Shown here piece by piece: positions 11,060 to 22,500 of a stretch of DNA of 64,000 nucleotides (positions within the stretch are counted from its first letter, which is position 1; every line of letters starts with the position of its first letter). The stretch is from assembly GCA_029851415.1 (NCBI GenBank), contig CM056742.1, forward strand, positions 79,164,748-79,228,747, in the 5' to 3' direction. Under the pieces are notes generated by a model, which made no database searches, was not told where the DNA came from, and worked only from the letters and a program-made list of their open reading frames with translations. The translations under genes and the position numbers were made by a program. This stretch comes from Eretmocerus hayati. Lineage: Eukaryota > Arthropoda > Insecta > Hymenoptera > Aphelinidae.

Positions 11060-12051
11060 ATTCTAAAAATCTTGAAGGATAGAGAATCGGCTTCGTACAT
11101 TCTGTTCCTCTCGCTGATATCTATCTATTGTAAGTCACGGTTTTTCTTCCAGTCTTATCCCTGGTCCTCCACGAATTTAACTTTCTCTGTCGTTGTCTGT
11201 GTCCGTCCGTGTGTGTGTGTCTGTGCAACTTCATTTTTCGTCAACGGTTTCTCCTCAGCGTTTCGACCGATCTTTCTCAAATTTATGTGAGTGGTAGAGC
11301 ACCATGTGAAGATGTGCTGATAGGATTTATAGCCCAATCTATTGAACAGTTCTCGATTAATGAGTATCGGAAAATAAAAATGTTAAAGTTTTCAAGAAAT
11401 TATTAGGAGTTTTTAGAATTTATGTCTAGAAGAACTTTATAAGGGAAGTTGAGGTGACCTAATAAAGTGTTAATCTGGCCATCCTTGATCGATTGGTTAA
11501 TACGGAATTACGTTAAACTGTATGGGAAAAGAAATGTACATGATTTTTTTTTTTCATTGATAGAAGATTCATGATTTAATTGGTAGAGATAGATATGAAT
11601 GAAAATTCCACATTAACCAATTGACGGAAAATGATGAAAAAATGGTTGTTTAAGTGACCCAAAATTTGATTTGTTGATTTTGAGAAAAGATATTTGAATA
11701 TAAAATAATCGATTTTTGGAAAATTTTGACATTTTTATTTTCGGATACTCATTAATCGAGAACTGTTTAATAGATTGGGCTATAAATCCTTTCAGCACAT
11801 CTTTACATGGTGCTCTACCACTCACATAAATTTGAGAAAGATCGGTCGAAACGCTGAGGAGAAACCGTTGACGAAAAATGAAGTTGCACAGACACACACA
11901 CGGACGGACACAGACAACGACAGAGAAAGTTAAATTCGTAGAGGACCAGGGAGAAGCCTGGAGGAAAAACCGTGACTTACAATAGATAGATAGTGGCGAG
12001 AGGAACAAAATGTACGAAGCCGATTCGCTATGAGTGAAGATTTTTAGAATA
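11060..12051. repeat. Inner foldback unit 2 (about 1 kb, arms about 330 bases)
   Basis: The unit begins ATTCTAAAAATCTT and ends with its inverse AAGATTTTTAGAAT (arms about 11060-11395 and 11720-12051). The arms contain a GTGTGT-type microsatellite beside CAACTTCATTTTTCGTCAACGG. Its central 350 bases are nearly identical to those of unit 1, indicating tandem duplication or a second insertion of the same family. Confidence 0.65.
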
Positions 12052-12815
12052 AAAAATTAATTTGAGTGAAAAAATTGAGCAAAAATGTCTTGTCACGAAT
12101 ACAACCCTTTCTCTTTGAGAAAGCAATCTTCATACACACATCGGTTGACGTTGATTCGCCTTGTTGACGATATTCAGTCAACGTCGTTGGGTCAGTTTGA
12201 TCGATTCCTATCTGAGTGGACTGATCAGAGAGACATCAATACGCGGGAGGCTGTGCGCTTTTTCACTCCAACATCTAATGCTAACACGCAATGAAAAGTA
12301 TATGCTATGGACTTTGATTCTTCATTACAAAATTTCTGTTTTTCTTTATCTCAGCTCATCATAGTGTAGTACGAATAAAAATCTCTCTTGGAAGAATTGG
12401 CATCTTATGAATTGTTGTGGTGAAACTTGGAAATATTTCCCGAATTCCGGATTTTCCAGAATGAAAACTGATATGGTGTTCCCTCTGCTCATTTTTCTGG
12501 TGATTACGCGCTTTTCAATAGAATTTTTTTTTTTTTTTCGGAAAAGTTTTCATAATTTTCAAATTTTCCGAGGAGCTTTCCCTTATCGATTATCCACGTT
12601 CAACAGATTCAGAATGTTTCTGTGAGAAACATTAGTTGATACACGGGAAAAATTGGACCAAAACCTCTTATTTTCACGGTACCCCTTATACACCCAAAAT
12701 GGCCGTTCAAATCCTTATAATTAATACGCCATTGTGTTTTTTTCTGAAAGCTCCCACAAATTGAAAAAAAAAAAAAAAATTATCAAAAACGGTCCAGTAG
12801 GACCCGAGATATCGT

Positions 12816-12948
12816 CAAAAATTCCGAACGCTCGGATTTGAAGAGCGCGGCGCAGTTTCTGGTCGGCCCGCCACGCTGACGCGGGAGTACCCCCACTCCT
12901 CACCCCTGCAGCTTTTTTCGAGCGAGATAAAGGAAACATTAACTTTCA
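12816..12948. other. 133-base insertion in the right arm of the large foldback
   Basis: The left arm is continuous where the right arm holds this extra block between ATATCGTC and CCTGCTGGGAC. It is GC-richer than the arm and contains CGGCCCGCCACGCTGACG. No terminal repeat or target duplication is evident. It postdates formation of the palindrome or was lost from the other arm. Confidence 0.55.
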
Positions 12949-13869
12949 CCTGCTGGGACAAGGACGCAAGTCAAGGTATGTGAACCAAACATTCTGTATA
13001 TGAAACTTTGAACATTTTTCTACCATTTCCCGCAAATTTCGGCCCTTAATATTCAATTGTTTATAAAATATCGATTTTTAAAAAAAATCGGTATCTCCGG
13101 TCCAAAAGGTCGTGGAGTGATGTTTTTTTTTTAAATTTAGAGCAGAATTAGTACTACAACGTCCAAAAACGAATTTTTCCATTTATCCATTCCTCGCGGA
13201 ATTGTGTGCAAAATAAAATCGACAATTTCCAATTTTTATAAACAATTGGCTCCAGAGACGATTTTTTGTAACAAAATGACCAGTCTTATGATCGCATCTT
13301 ATAGTTGAGGGTTCCAGGAAGCTCTCTGATTTTTTGCGACAACTTTAGTGCACGTGGAAAATTTTTACGGCTATTGCAAAAAACAACAATTTGGTATAAA
13401 CAATTACAATAGCGTCAATGTTTATTGACGGATCGCTCTGATTTTTTTTTACATATAGTACTCTATGAGGGCTACATTTTCCAGCAAGTACACATCGATC
13501 CATTGGCTTCCCTCAAAATGAAAAATGAAGGAAATTTTTGGCATTTTCCAGCTTTGTTGCTAATTATCTCGAGTTACGGAAAGAATGTTACCATGGTTTT
13601 TTTTTTAAATTTAGAAAATTCCATCGCCTACAACATAGTACCATGAGAAATGATCCAAATATTATAACGGCTCCCCGGGATGCGAAATAACGCAAAAAAG
13701 TAAAAAATTTCGCACTATTTTGTTGTTGTAATTTTTTGCGCACCCCTGGGGTTGTTCCATTTTATGGGGGGTGTTCTATAGGGTATCCCGCATCGAAAAA
13801 AAATAGAACCGTCCTTTGGCACTCATGTCGAAAACTCACGAATTCAGAGCTAGAATTACTGGCCTATCT

Positions 13870-15560
13870 AGGGAAAAGACGACCACGGCCAAGACTGCAT
13901 AAAATTTATCATACCAGAAATTGCAGGTGCAGAATTAAACGAATAATCACGTATGCAATTGAATAGCCCGTTGTTTCGTTTGCGACTTATTGGCCAAAAA
14001 CGTGAGACATCATCATACTAGAGTCGAATCGGGAATTGCTCGCGAAAACGAAATTTACGAAGAATATGTTGAGAAAAGTCAACTGATTTCCATTTTTGTT
14101 TCACGTTTTTTGCAAGTAAGTCTAAAACGAAGCGACGAGCAATTCAATTGCATACGTAATCATCTGAACATTTTTGCATGGGCAATTGTATGGTTTTGAA
14201 CAATCTTGACCGTGAGTTACAACTTCCTGGGTATATAAGTCATCAAGAAACTTGACCCGATTCAACCAATCACCGACGAGTTGCGAGTACCGTACTCAGA
14301 ATCTCTTTATTCTGAATGAAAGAATGGGAAGATATAATATTCACGGATGATATCAGACCTGCTGTCATTCAGAAAAGATAGAATTCGATTATGGTAGTCG
14401 CAATTCATCTGTAATTGGTCAAATCGGGTTCAGTTTCTTGTGGTTTTAGACATACAGAAAGTTCGCACCTCCGGTCAAGATCGCACAAAACTAATTAGAG
14501 CAGAAAATTGCCCGTGCAAAACTAAACAAATGATGGTATGCCATTGAATTGCGTGTCGCTTCATTTTCGACATATTTGTCGATAGAAGTTAGACACCGAG
14601 AACCGAGAGTGAATTTGGAATTCGTCCAGGAAAAAGCAATGTAAGAAGAATCTTTATGGAAAATACAACTGATTTTGATTTTTGTATAACGTTTCTTGGA
14701 ATTTAGATTTTTGTCTAACGTTTTTTGCAACCCGAGAAAATGTATAAGTATCACATGATTTGATTGATCAATCTGTAAATTTTTTGGGGGGTACATTTGA
14801 TGATTTTGAACAGAATATCGTATGGGTTAGTCGATCCGATGAAAGGAGTGCAGACAGAAAAATAAATATGTACGAGAAATTTTTTCTCAAAAAACCGCTC
14901 ACGCCGGCGTTTTTAGATCGAAAAAATACTTTTGATTGTGAATCCTCAGGACCGCCATGCCATGGCTTTTCAGGTCAGACTTTCAAAGATAAAGGAGCGC
15001 CTCTCCTTGAGTTGAAGATGAAGGGATTGGCAAATCAATTGCATACGTGATCATTTGCGCAGTTTTGTACGAGCAACATTTAGTGTCATTAGTTTTGTGC
15101 GGTATCGGCGGTAGGTGCCAACTTCCTAGATGTCATCACAGAACTCAATCGAATTGAAAGAAAATGAATTGAGAGTGACGTAATCAAAGTGTATTCATTC
15201 TTAATGATATAAAGGTTCATATTATTCGTGGATATTCCAAAATTATGGACTCCGAGAGGGAGCTATACATTCAGAATCACAGATAACATATTGACAGAAA
15301 ATAGTATGGGTTTTCAATCGCTTATGATCTATATAGCATAATCATGTCATCAATACTTATGTATATCATTGTGATGAACGTTAATGATCTGCACTATTGA
15401 ATTGATCACCAAATCGTAAAAAATCGATTCCAAAATTTTTAGATCATGGATGATATGGAGATTGATGAAAGGTACTAGAATTTGTTATGTATATTAAACG
15501 TCGATTGACATATCTTGATCGATCAGTAGAATATTCCCCTGGGAGCCATTGTACGTTGGT
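13870..15560. repeat. Degenerate foldback-family repeats, no gene
   Basis: Segments near 14118-14290 and 14400-14575 are inverted copies (shared landmarks GAAGCGAC, CAATTCAATTG/GCAT, GGGCAATT, CGATCTTGACC, AAACTGAACCCGAT). A third, more diverged copy occurs near 15030-15150. The stretch contains no convincing ORF. Confidence 0.5.
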
Positions 15561-15570
15561 GAAGATGAAA

Positions 15571-15936
15571 TTACAATGAAATGTTCAAATTGTTCCGCAG
15601 TTTTTGGGGACGTTGATGCTCTGTTTAATCACAAATCGTTAGAACACAATCCTGATTCTAAAAAAAGAATAAAGTTTGCAAATGCAGAATATGTGGGATG
15701 ATTATGATTGAGAAGAGGTTCACAGATCATGTGTCATCACATTCCAATGAAAGAAAATTCAAATGTACTGAACACAAAAAATCTTTTAACCGGAGTAGAC
15801 ATCTCACACGTCATCAATTGAGTCATCGTGGAGATGGAGATCACATTTGTGAAGATTGGGGGAAACCTTTCTTCCGAATCGATCCTGTTCATAGGAATCG
15901 TTCATTGATACACAAAAAAGGAATGAATAAGAATTG
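15571..15936 (+). pseudogene. Broken C2H2 zinc-finger ORF
   Basis: An intact finger lies at 15575-15640 in one frame (C-x2-C-x12-H-x4-H, from C-S-N-C-S-A-V-F to H-K-S-L-E-H). After a one-base frame change, a second finger follows (C-R-I-C ... H-V-S-S-H), joined by a degenerate T-G-E-K-P-like linker (S-N-E-R-K-F-K-C). The third finger has His instead of its second Cys and the fourth has Trp instead of it. C2H2 arrays bind DNA. The frame break and missing ligands indicate decay. It could be a transposon-borne gene, since only repeats surround it, or the remains of a host zinc-finger gene. Confidence 0.55.
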
Positions 15937-16118
15937 ATACGATACAAATTTCAGTATTAATGGAAAAATCGAAGAAGAGGTGTTCAGATGGGAGTTCTCA
16001 TGAGAACACTCCAAAAAAAACAAAGGATGTATCTTTTTCTGACACTGATATCTTGAAGAATAAAATGAGGGTTGGAGACCAAACTGCGTATGAACATTGA
16101 TGTTTTTTCAATAAGATA

Positions 16119-16870
16119 CATGAGATGAAAAAATTGAATTCAATTGGTATGATATATTATAGAGTAATCGTGGCTTACGTAGAAGAGATTATCGGAGAAG
16201 GAACGTACTCAAACAGGGAAACAAAGAATACGTTCAATCTATTCAAATTCATCGTGAACAACAATTCTGGTGCAAAGATTCAATGTAATCTTTATAACGA
16301 AAGTATTGCAAAATTCAGTGACAAACTAAAGTTGAATCAAGTGAGTTGAGGGGTAAACGGAATATATTGTCATGAATTCAAAAAGTATGTAATTCATCGA
16401 TGGATTTTGAATTCTTTAGAAAATTATTTTGGAGAATATTACAATACAAAAATCTAAATCGTATACCAACGGTAATGTGGGATATGAGTGTACACTAAAT
16501 CATTACTCGGGAATAATCTCTTGTGGGGTTACAGATGAATTGAAGAATAGAGAGGCCTTAGTAATTCAGTTCAAGGACATTCCCAAGAAAACTGGATTCA
16601 TAAGTAATGAGTGATTATTGTTGAATATCCATGATGGGCAGTACGGTTGACGAATTTTTTCCCCGGACAGAAATTACAGGTTATCTGAGGAGTACGTTCA
16701 TTCTGAAGACGAAAAAAAAAATGTTTCAGAATACTTCGGAGTGTTGACAGACGGGAATCACAAGTTGGAGCTCTTGTTGATCTACCGAGATGAGGAATCA
16801 TTATCATTCGAAAGAGGGTCTAAATTAGGAATTATTAGTGATCTTGAAGAAAATGGTGATTATGAGGTGA
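16119..16870 (+). pseudogene. RPA1-like single-stranded-DNA-binding (OB-fold) protein fragment
   Basis: A first piece (16125-16349) reads like an RPA DBD-A OB fold: F-K-F-I-V-N-N-N-S-G-A-K-I-Q-C-N-L-Y-N-E followed by K-F-S-D-K-L-K-L-N-Q-V. A second piece (16429-16614) continues K-S-K-S-Y-T-N-G-N-V-G-Y-E-C-T-L-N, the strand pattern expected next in that fold. A third piece of about 70 residues precedes 16870. Stops and frame changes separate the pieces. Animal Helitrons of the Helentron/Helitron2 type often carry RPA-like genes, and a Helitron helicase lies 8-10 kb upstream on the same strand. A common origin is possible but unproven. The assignment rests on fold-like pattern only. Confidence 0.38.
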
Positions 16871-17700
16871 TTTTTTGATTCTAATGAATATATATGAATA
16901 TATCATATTCATGTTGCTCAGGAGAAACATACATACTCAAAATCAAAAATGTTGGAAATATAGAATTCTTGGATGATTTCTTTGCTCCGGTAAATTTCAG
17001 ATAATCCATGGAAATCAATTAGTTTTATTATGCTCGATTGAAATTCGTTTATGTTTATCATAGGTGAAAAGTGAAGATATCAATGGTTGAATGAATGGAC
17101 CAGTTTTGGAAGAAATAGTCAGTATGGTCAATGGTGAGGTAGTATTGTGATGAATAATATTATTTTGGAGGATATATTAACAACCGATAAATCAAAAATT
17201 GTAAGATTGTCATTAAATCCTCGTAGATTCCTTCCAATCTTTCAATGTTTTTGTAGGAGTTATAGAGGTTTTTCATAGGGCTCCTGTCGATCTTTTCCTC
17301 TATATTGTTCTAAATTATTATATCAAAAAATTAATGAAATGACGTAGATGTTTTTTAATGATTCATTTCCAATATATTCCGAAATGTGCATGGAATTTGG
17401 AAGATTCTTCTTAATGGTTTGATTTTGATTAAATATAAATATGATGATATTAAAAATGCAATTATTCTATTTCGACAAAAGAAAGAAACGGGCTTTGAGC
17501 GGTGCCTCAATTCATCAATTAAATAAGATAATTTATTGATGATAAGGTAGTCAGGAAATCCGTTCATGATCTATAATGATAAGTATGGAGTATCGAATGG
17601 AACAAGAATGGTAAAATGATATTCAATTCTACAGGTTGCTCCAGAAAGGGGAGAATCGGCACTATTTCCACAAGTAATTCATGTAAATTGCATATCATGT
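16871..17700. other. AT-rich non-coding interval
   Basis: I see no gene or clear repeat here, only AT-rich sequence ending in a poly-G run at about 17707-17718. Confidence 0.4.
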
Positions 17701-17719
17701 AGTGTAGGGGGGGGGGGGA

Positions 17720-17980
17720 CATTTAATATAATGTGGAGTGGGAAGGTAGTTTAGGGGATAAAGTGTGTGGGGAGGTGGGAAGTAGTGGGGAAAAGTGTCG
17801 ATTAAGGTGTGCCGAATGAGATCGTGAGGAAGGAGTGGGGCGGATAGGCATACTCTATGTGGGGCGGCGTGCGGGGCGGAGTGGGGCGCTGTGGGGCGGA
17901 TTTTCCGTTTTTCGATAGTGTGGGGCGGAGTGGGCGGAGTGGGGCGGTTTGTAAAATTAAGTGTGGGGCGGATGATCGCA
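17720..17980. repeat. GTGGGGCGGA minisatellite, G-rich
   Basis: Imperfect tandem units of GTGGGGCGGA / GTGGGGCGG occur between about 17850 and 17970, preceded by GTGGG-rich sequence from 17720. G runs are confined to the plus strand and closely spaced, so G-quadruplex formation is plausible. Confidence 0.75.
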
Positions 17981-17989
17981 AAAGAATTA

Positions 17990-18062
17990 TATAGTATAGG
18001 GAGATATATATATTTCGAGTCTCTTCGCTTTGGTCATTGAAATCCCACGTAACAGTGGTGCT
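17990..18062 (+). repeat. LTR-end-like segment, pair with 22515-22586
   Basis: The segment ending CCCACGTAACAGT is repeated at 22515-22586 (shared: a TATATA run, GAGT.TCTT, CTTTGGTCAT, CCCACGTAACAGT) in the same orientation, about 4.5 kb apart. It may be the 3' ends of two LTRs bracketing a decayed element. The 5' ends of such LTRs cannot be defined. Confidence 0.35.
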
Positions 18063-18162
18063 AGGTGTGTACGACCTAGAAGGGAAATAACTTTTATCTC
18101 ACGAGAACAGCCGTGAGTAGACTCGTGTGGATGAAATATACACTACGAGAGCTGCAGTTTTA

Positions 18163-18440
18163 TCAACGCAACGGACGTCGTGGAATACAAGTCAGGAGTG
18201 ATCCAACCAACCTGCCCAGCAACATCGGGTAGCACAAACTAGCCAACAAGGCCAGGCAGCGTCCAGCAGCAGTATCAACTAGGGAAAAAGGAGCAAAATA
18301 GATGGAACGAGCCATCGACAGCCAACTCTCCGCCACAACGTCATCCTCATCGAGCATCATGCACATCGATGGACATCAAGGAGTTACAGACACCGAGAAA
18401 TGTAAAGTACATTTCAGTTATCAAATGTTGTAAAAGGATG
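18163..18440. other. Unassigned sequence downstream of the LTR-end-like segment
   Basis: This stretch is GC-richer than its surroundings and contains ATGAAATATACACTACGAGA just upstream. No ORF of useful length exists in it. It may be 5' internal sequence of a decayed LTR element. Confidence 0.25.
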
Positions 18441-19026
18441 ACTCGCATGTCAAATCAGTGGACATGTTCCAAGGTTAGGTAACTGATAATAATTGAATCT
18501 GACTCATTGGGTATATTCATGTATAGACGAAGCGAAAACGGTCTTGTATCAAGAGGGTGACGGAGAAATGTAGTTTCACTGGGGAAAGTAGTGGAATAAT
18601 GAAGAGTTTGGACAGTAAGGTTCATATTGTGTCGGAACTTCCCGTGAAATGAAGCCTTTGATGTACAGGTTGGGATTTTTTCGTAAGGTACCCCTTGTAG
18701 AAATTGTGAGCATTTTTTGGCCAAAAATTGTCCAAGTCTAACCTAATTGCATTGTCAGTATATCTATATATTGCATGAGTGGCCAAAAAAATTGGTCACA
18801 TTTCTACCAGGGACGGTGCCGTAGTGGATGTAAAAGCCTACGGACAGATGAATATGAACACCCCTTTGAATCCGAAGAGAATGATTGATCATTTGAAGTA
18901 GAAACTTTATGATAGGCCGTTCAAGAGAATTTATAAGGAATAAACCCGATTCGAGTCTTAATGAGGATTATAATGTTCTTTACACTAGATATTGGAATTT
19001 TATCGAGTAAGAAACAACTGTAACGA

Positions 19027-19610
19027 TGGAGATATCTACTGAAACGATCAAAATGACAGAGTTTAATGGAATTGATGAAGCGTTCGAAACGCTATTACCC
19101 ATTTTTGTATAGATTCATGGACCCACCGAGATATCGGATCAATACACCGCACAATTAATAAGTCTTATGGAGTCATATTGGAAAAGCGATGACGATCGGT
19201 ACGAGCTAATCTGTCTCTTCTACCAGTAAAGCGGAGAAAGATATCAGGGATCTTTCTAATGCCACCGAGCTGACAAATCGTTTCCACAGAGAAGTGCTTC
19301 ACACTTTATTGCCTCCGCAAGGGACGCTAAAAAGTGAATCGGAAGCAACGAAACGGGCATTTCAGCTCAGAAATGGAATTATCAAAACCTACTGCGCTAG
19401 ACTTGGATATTATAGAGACGTATATCGAGATGAACTCCATAGGCGGGGTTGCGATGTATCGGAATCGAGGCATAAATTGAGGATCTAGAACAAAAATTAA
19501 GTGTAGAACTCATACAGCTCGCTAATCGTTATCTTAATTAGGACGATGGAATAGATGACATTCCCCAAAGTTTAAATTTAGCCCTCAAAATTGTTCAGGA
19601 AAAATGTCAG
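19027..19610 (+). pseudogene. Decayed gag-like reading frame (unrecognised)
   Basis: From the ATG at 19027 a frame runs with repeated stops and frame changes. The best-preserved block (19294-19488) reads H-T-L-L-P-P-Q-G-T-L-K-S-E then A-R-L-G-Y-Y-R-D-V-Y-R-D-E-L, and later coding-like residues are followed by a proline-rich segment (S-P-Q-E-P-Q-N-P-I-P-E-L). A helical domain followed by a Pro-rich tail suggests a retroelement Gag, and it lies between two LTR-end-like segments. No domain is firmly identified, so the call is tentative. Confidence 0.25.
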
Positions 19611-19869
19611 TTCCAGTTGAGTCCTCAAGAACCCCAGAATCCAATCCCGGAACTCTACAGCCATCACGTGCATCCGTCCTCACCTGTCCCTCATACAAAT
19701 CCACCACAAACCCAAAAGAATCCCCAACCGTAACGCACACGAATACGACAAGTTCGATCATCCGAGAAATCCGAAGGAAACGGGATTGAATTCTTCAGTA
19801 TGACAGAAAAGGTGCGCACAATTCAGAAATATAATCGACACAACAACTAATCATCTTGAGGATGAAAGG

Positions 19870-20223
19870 GTGAAATTTGAGAATGAATCGAAAGAGACAG
19901 TTCAAAAGCTCAAATCTCAGATTGTTAATGTTAGAAATGATGAACCTTTAGTTTTTGATTCAGTTGGAGTAACCGGTACTATTCTACGCGACGAGATTAA
20001 CAGAACCTTGAAATCTGCCATAGAAAACTCCGAAGCTCTCGAACTAGAATTACTTAAAAATCATTATGAACTTGATCCACCTTTCGAAAAAGCAAAATAC
20101 TCTGAATCAATCAACCCATTGCATGATGATGCAGTAAATGTTTCATCTATCACAGTTAGAAACGATTCAGGAATGTGTGAAGTCAGCCAAACGGCAAGGA
20201 AAAGCAAGAAAAGCAGAGGATAG
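19870..20223 (+). CDS. Unrecognised ORF, charged and helical
   Basis: A 117-residue open frame, acidic and lysine-rich, starts within K-F-E-N-E-S-K-E-T-V-Q-K-L-K and ends in K-K-S-R-G. I recognise no family. It follows the gag-like stretch on the same strand and may be part of the same decayed element. The length is only modestly above chance for this composition, so it could be spurious. Confidence 0.2.
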   Translation: MKFENESKETVQKLKSQIVNVRNDEPLVFDSVGVTGTILRDEINRTLKSAIENSEALELELLKNHYELDPPFEKAKYSESINPLHDDAVNVSSITVRNDSGMCEVSQTARKSKKSRG

Positions 20224-20654
20224 AGATCGCAGAGGGTAGAGAGAAACACTGATGTAGAAACGTGTGTCAGTCAGGAGGTCATGAAAATACACAGGGTCGC
20301 AATGAAACGGACTGAGGGAGTGCAAGTGCTCCATGCGATATGTGAGCGTCTCGCGAAGAGCACACACAGCAAAAATCTTTGTCGAAGCTTAAAGCTAAAG
20401 CTGCGACGGGACATAATCGAACTATTGAGCGATGATTTCACACATGGTTACGCAAAGATAGTTCATATTCGAAATGATTAGTCATAAGAACAGGCCGCCT
20501 CGCGAGGAGCCGCTTCGGGTACTCGATCCTAGATAGGAACTCCCACCTCTCCTCTAAGTTACAAGGGAGCGACGCGAGTTGATAGGAAAATGTCTTACGC
20601 AGCTAGAGGATAGGCAAAATATAGTAGTATCTCAGGAAGTAAACATCATAAAAT

Positions 20655-21760
20655 TTTCCCGATCCTCACACGTGAGTCACGTAAAAATTTTATAAATACT
20701 AGCGCTAAGTAATATAGGAAATCATATGTCTCATTATGTAAGGTAGATGGAATCCAATCTTTGGTTATACTAATATTATAGGACTATCTGTACTATTTCA
20801 TATTGGGGAATACGTAACCCACGTGGAGATATTATGAATGCAAACGCTGATGAACATACAAGAATTGTAATTGAAAATTTTCCCGGCCCTCACACGTGAA
20901 TCCACGAAAATTTTCAAATGACCAATTTCTTCCTCAAGAGGACATCATTTAGAAATCAACCTTAGTCTGCAAAGAAATGTCAGAGAATCGATTCATTTCA
21001 AAGGAATATTAGTTGAGAGTCCACGTGAGCCCGCGGAAATTTCCGAATGACCAATCTCACATCTTGAGAACCCAACAATTCTGGTCATTATTCACACTTT
21101 TCCCAAGACACAAAGTTGCCAGAGATCGATATTGGATATGGATAGAGGTATTGTAATACATCGTAGGAATATCGAGTAAATAGTGTTAGAATCTTATATC
21201 AATTAGTTGAAGTATCGTAGGAATATTGGGATGGATATTGATGAAAATACTATGGATATTGTATCAACTTTGATTAAAAGAAAGAACAAAATGTTCGAAA
21301 TATCGTTTAAAATATCGCAGAAAATATTGAAAATTGTCGGTGGAATATTGTTTGAAATATTGAGGGAATATTGTAACAAAGTATCGAAAAATATCTTAAG
21401 AATATTGGAAAATATCGTAAAATTCATAGAGATCTCATACAAAACATAACCAAATTTACTCAGTTCCAGGACTTTACAGGTTATAAAGAGGAATATTGGT
21501 CGAGGGAGAAATATCAATCCAAAAGAGAGGCAAGAAACACAAAAATTGAGATCAATTCATGTACTCGAGACGAGGAATAATTATGGAATAAAATGGACCA
21601 GAGACCAACAATAAACCCAAGAAAAACTTTTTCAATATGTAATCAAAAGAATGACATGAGAATAACCTATGTAAAACATCATTCATTCAAACAAAACACG
21701 AAGGGCTTGTCGAGGACGACAAAAATCCCGGCCTCACACGTGTGACGCCATAGGTGATTG
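20655..21760 (+). repeat. Dispersed CACACGTG-containing module, four degenerate copies
   Basis: Copies near 20670, 20893, 21020 and 21733 share CCTCACACGTG (or TCCACGTGAG) followed by a short AAATTTTC-like stretch, and two of them also share AATGACCAAT. They lie in the same orientation. The core CACGTG is palindromic. Confidence 0.4.
21190..21440. repeat. ATATTG/ATATCG-rich short-period repeat
   Basis: The words AATATTG and AATATCG recur about every 10-20 bases across the segment. The two small ORFs on opposite strands here are consequences of this periodicity. Confidence 0.5.
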
Positions 21761-21770
21761 CCCTAGTTGA

Positions 21771-22286
21771 TGTCATAGAGCAGGGCTAGCTCTATGCCGA
21801 TGGATGTAAGCCATATCGAAATCCTCAATATGGCGCAACAAAATATCACTGAGTTATACTTGCTAAAGGCTGGTAAACATGACGTAGACCGCCAGGAATG
21901 TTCAAACACGAGCGTATATGCGCAAGAATGTGGAAAAATGTAGCCGCCGAGGCGCCAAACCTCAAGCGTGAGAACGAGTATAAATACGGTGCAAAAGCGC
22001 CCAGCCGTGCTTCTAGAATCACAGTCAACCACGTTCTTCGTAGCGTAGACATCGCGGTTAGCAGCATTTCAGGTCAAGTGAATCCAGTCCTTGGTTCTCT
22101 CGAACCACCTTAGAGTCAGTCAAATCACGAGTACATGTAACGGCCTCTCTCTCGGTTTTATAACTTACCTTTGAACAAACCTATACTGTATCCATCATCC
22201 CAGACTTGTCATTCAGAGAATACCTTGCACCCCAACTTACTGGTCCGACGGCTAGCACATGAACCTCAAGAACCCTGGTTCATAAC
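21771..22286 (+). mobile_element. Solo LTR, copy 2
   Basis: It begins TGTCATAGAGC and ends ATAACA, flanked on both sides by TTGA (21767-21770 and 22287-22290), a clean 4-base target duplication. It carries a TATA box (21979-21986) and the same 3' half as the LTR at 5220-5924, but is shorter in U3. No internal region follows, so it is a solo LTR formed by recombination. Confidence 0.75.
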
Positions 22287-22299
22287 ATTGATCAATCAC

Positions 22300-22500
22300 T
22301 CTGTCGTCGGTTCTCAAAGATCGATCGCTCGATGCATACCGCGGGGAATGAATCGCGCGATCACGTTTTGCTGAACTTTGCACTTTTACACGCGACGAGT
22401 CAAGGGCATATAGGCCACGACTCGCGCGCGCCGCAGCAGACCGCCCGGGGACTTCCATTTCGGGAGTGACCATCACTCTTCACATCAATCACAGAGCATA
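22300..22500. other. GC-richer non-coding interval
   Basis: CG-rich sequence with several CGCGCG and GATCGATCG-type words lies between the solo LTR and the LTR-end-like segment at 22515. No ORF is supported. It may be U3 of the element whose end lies at 22586. Confidence 0.25.

Larger units (their letters stand above)
8359..13866. mobile_element. Large foldback element, 5.5 kb, with inverted arms of about 1.3 kb
   Basis: The left arm (8359 to about 9650) and right arm (about 12430 to 13866) are near-identical inverted copies. Both ends read TAGGCCAGTAATTCTAG inward, flanked by TCT on both sides (8356-8358 and 13867-13869), a possible 3-base target duplication. Arm landmarks include the GAACACCCCCCATAAAATGG-type segment, GTTGTTGTAATTTTTTGCG, and TCCAGTAGGACCCGAGATAT. 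No transposase ORF is present, so it is non-autonomous. The superfamily is not clear. The interior (9650-12430) holds two smaller foldbacks. The right arm carries a 133-base insertion. Confidence 0.75.

Noticed and set aside
10696..12008. Repeated plus- and minus-strand ORFs containing L-S-T-D-L-S-Q-I-Y-V-S-G-R-A-P-C
   Set aside because: They are translations of the foldback arms in both orientations, not a protein family.
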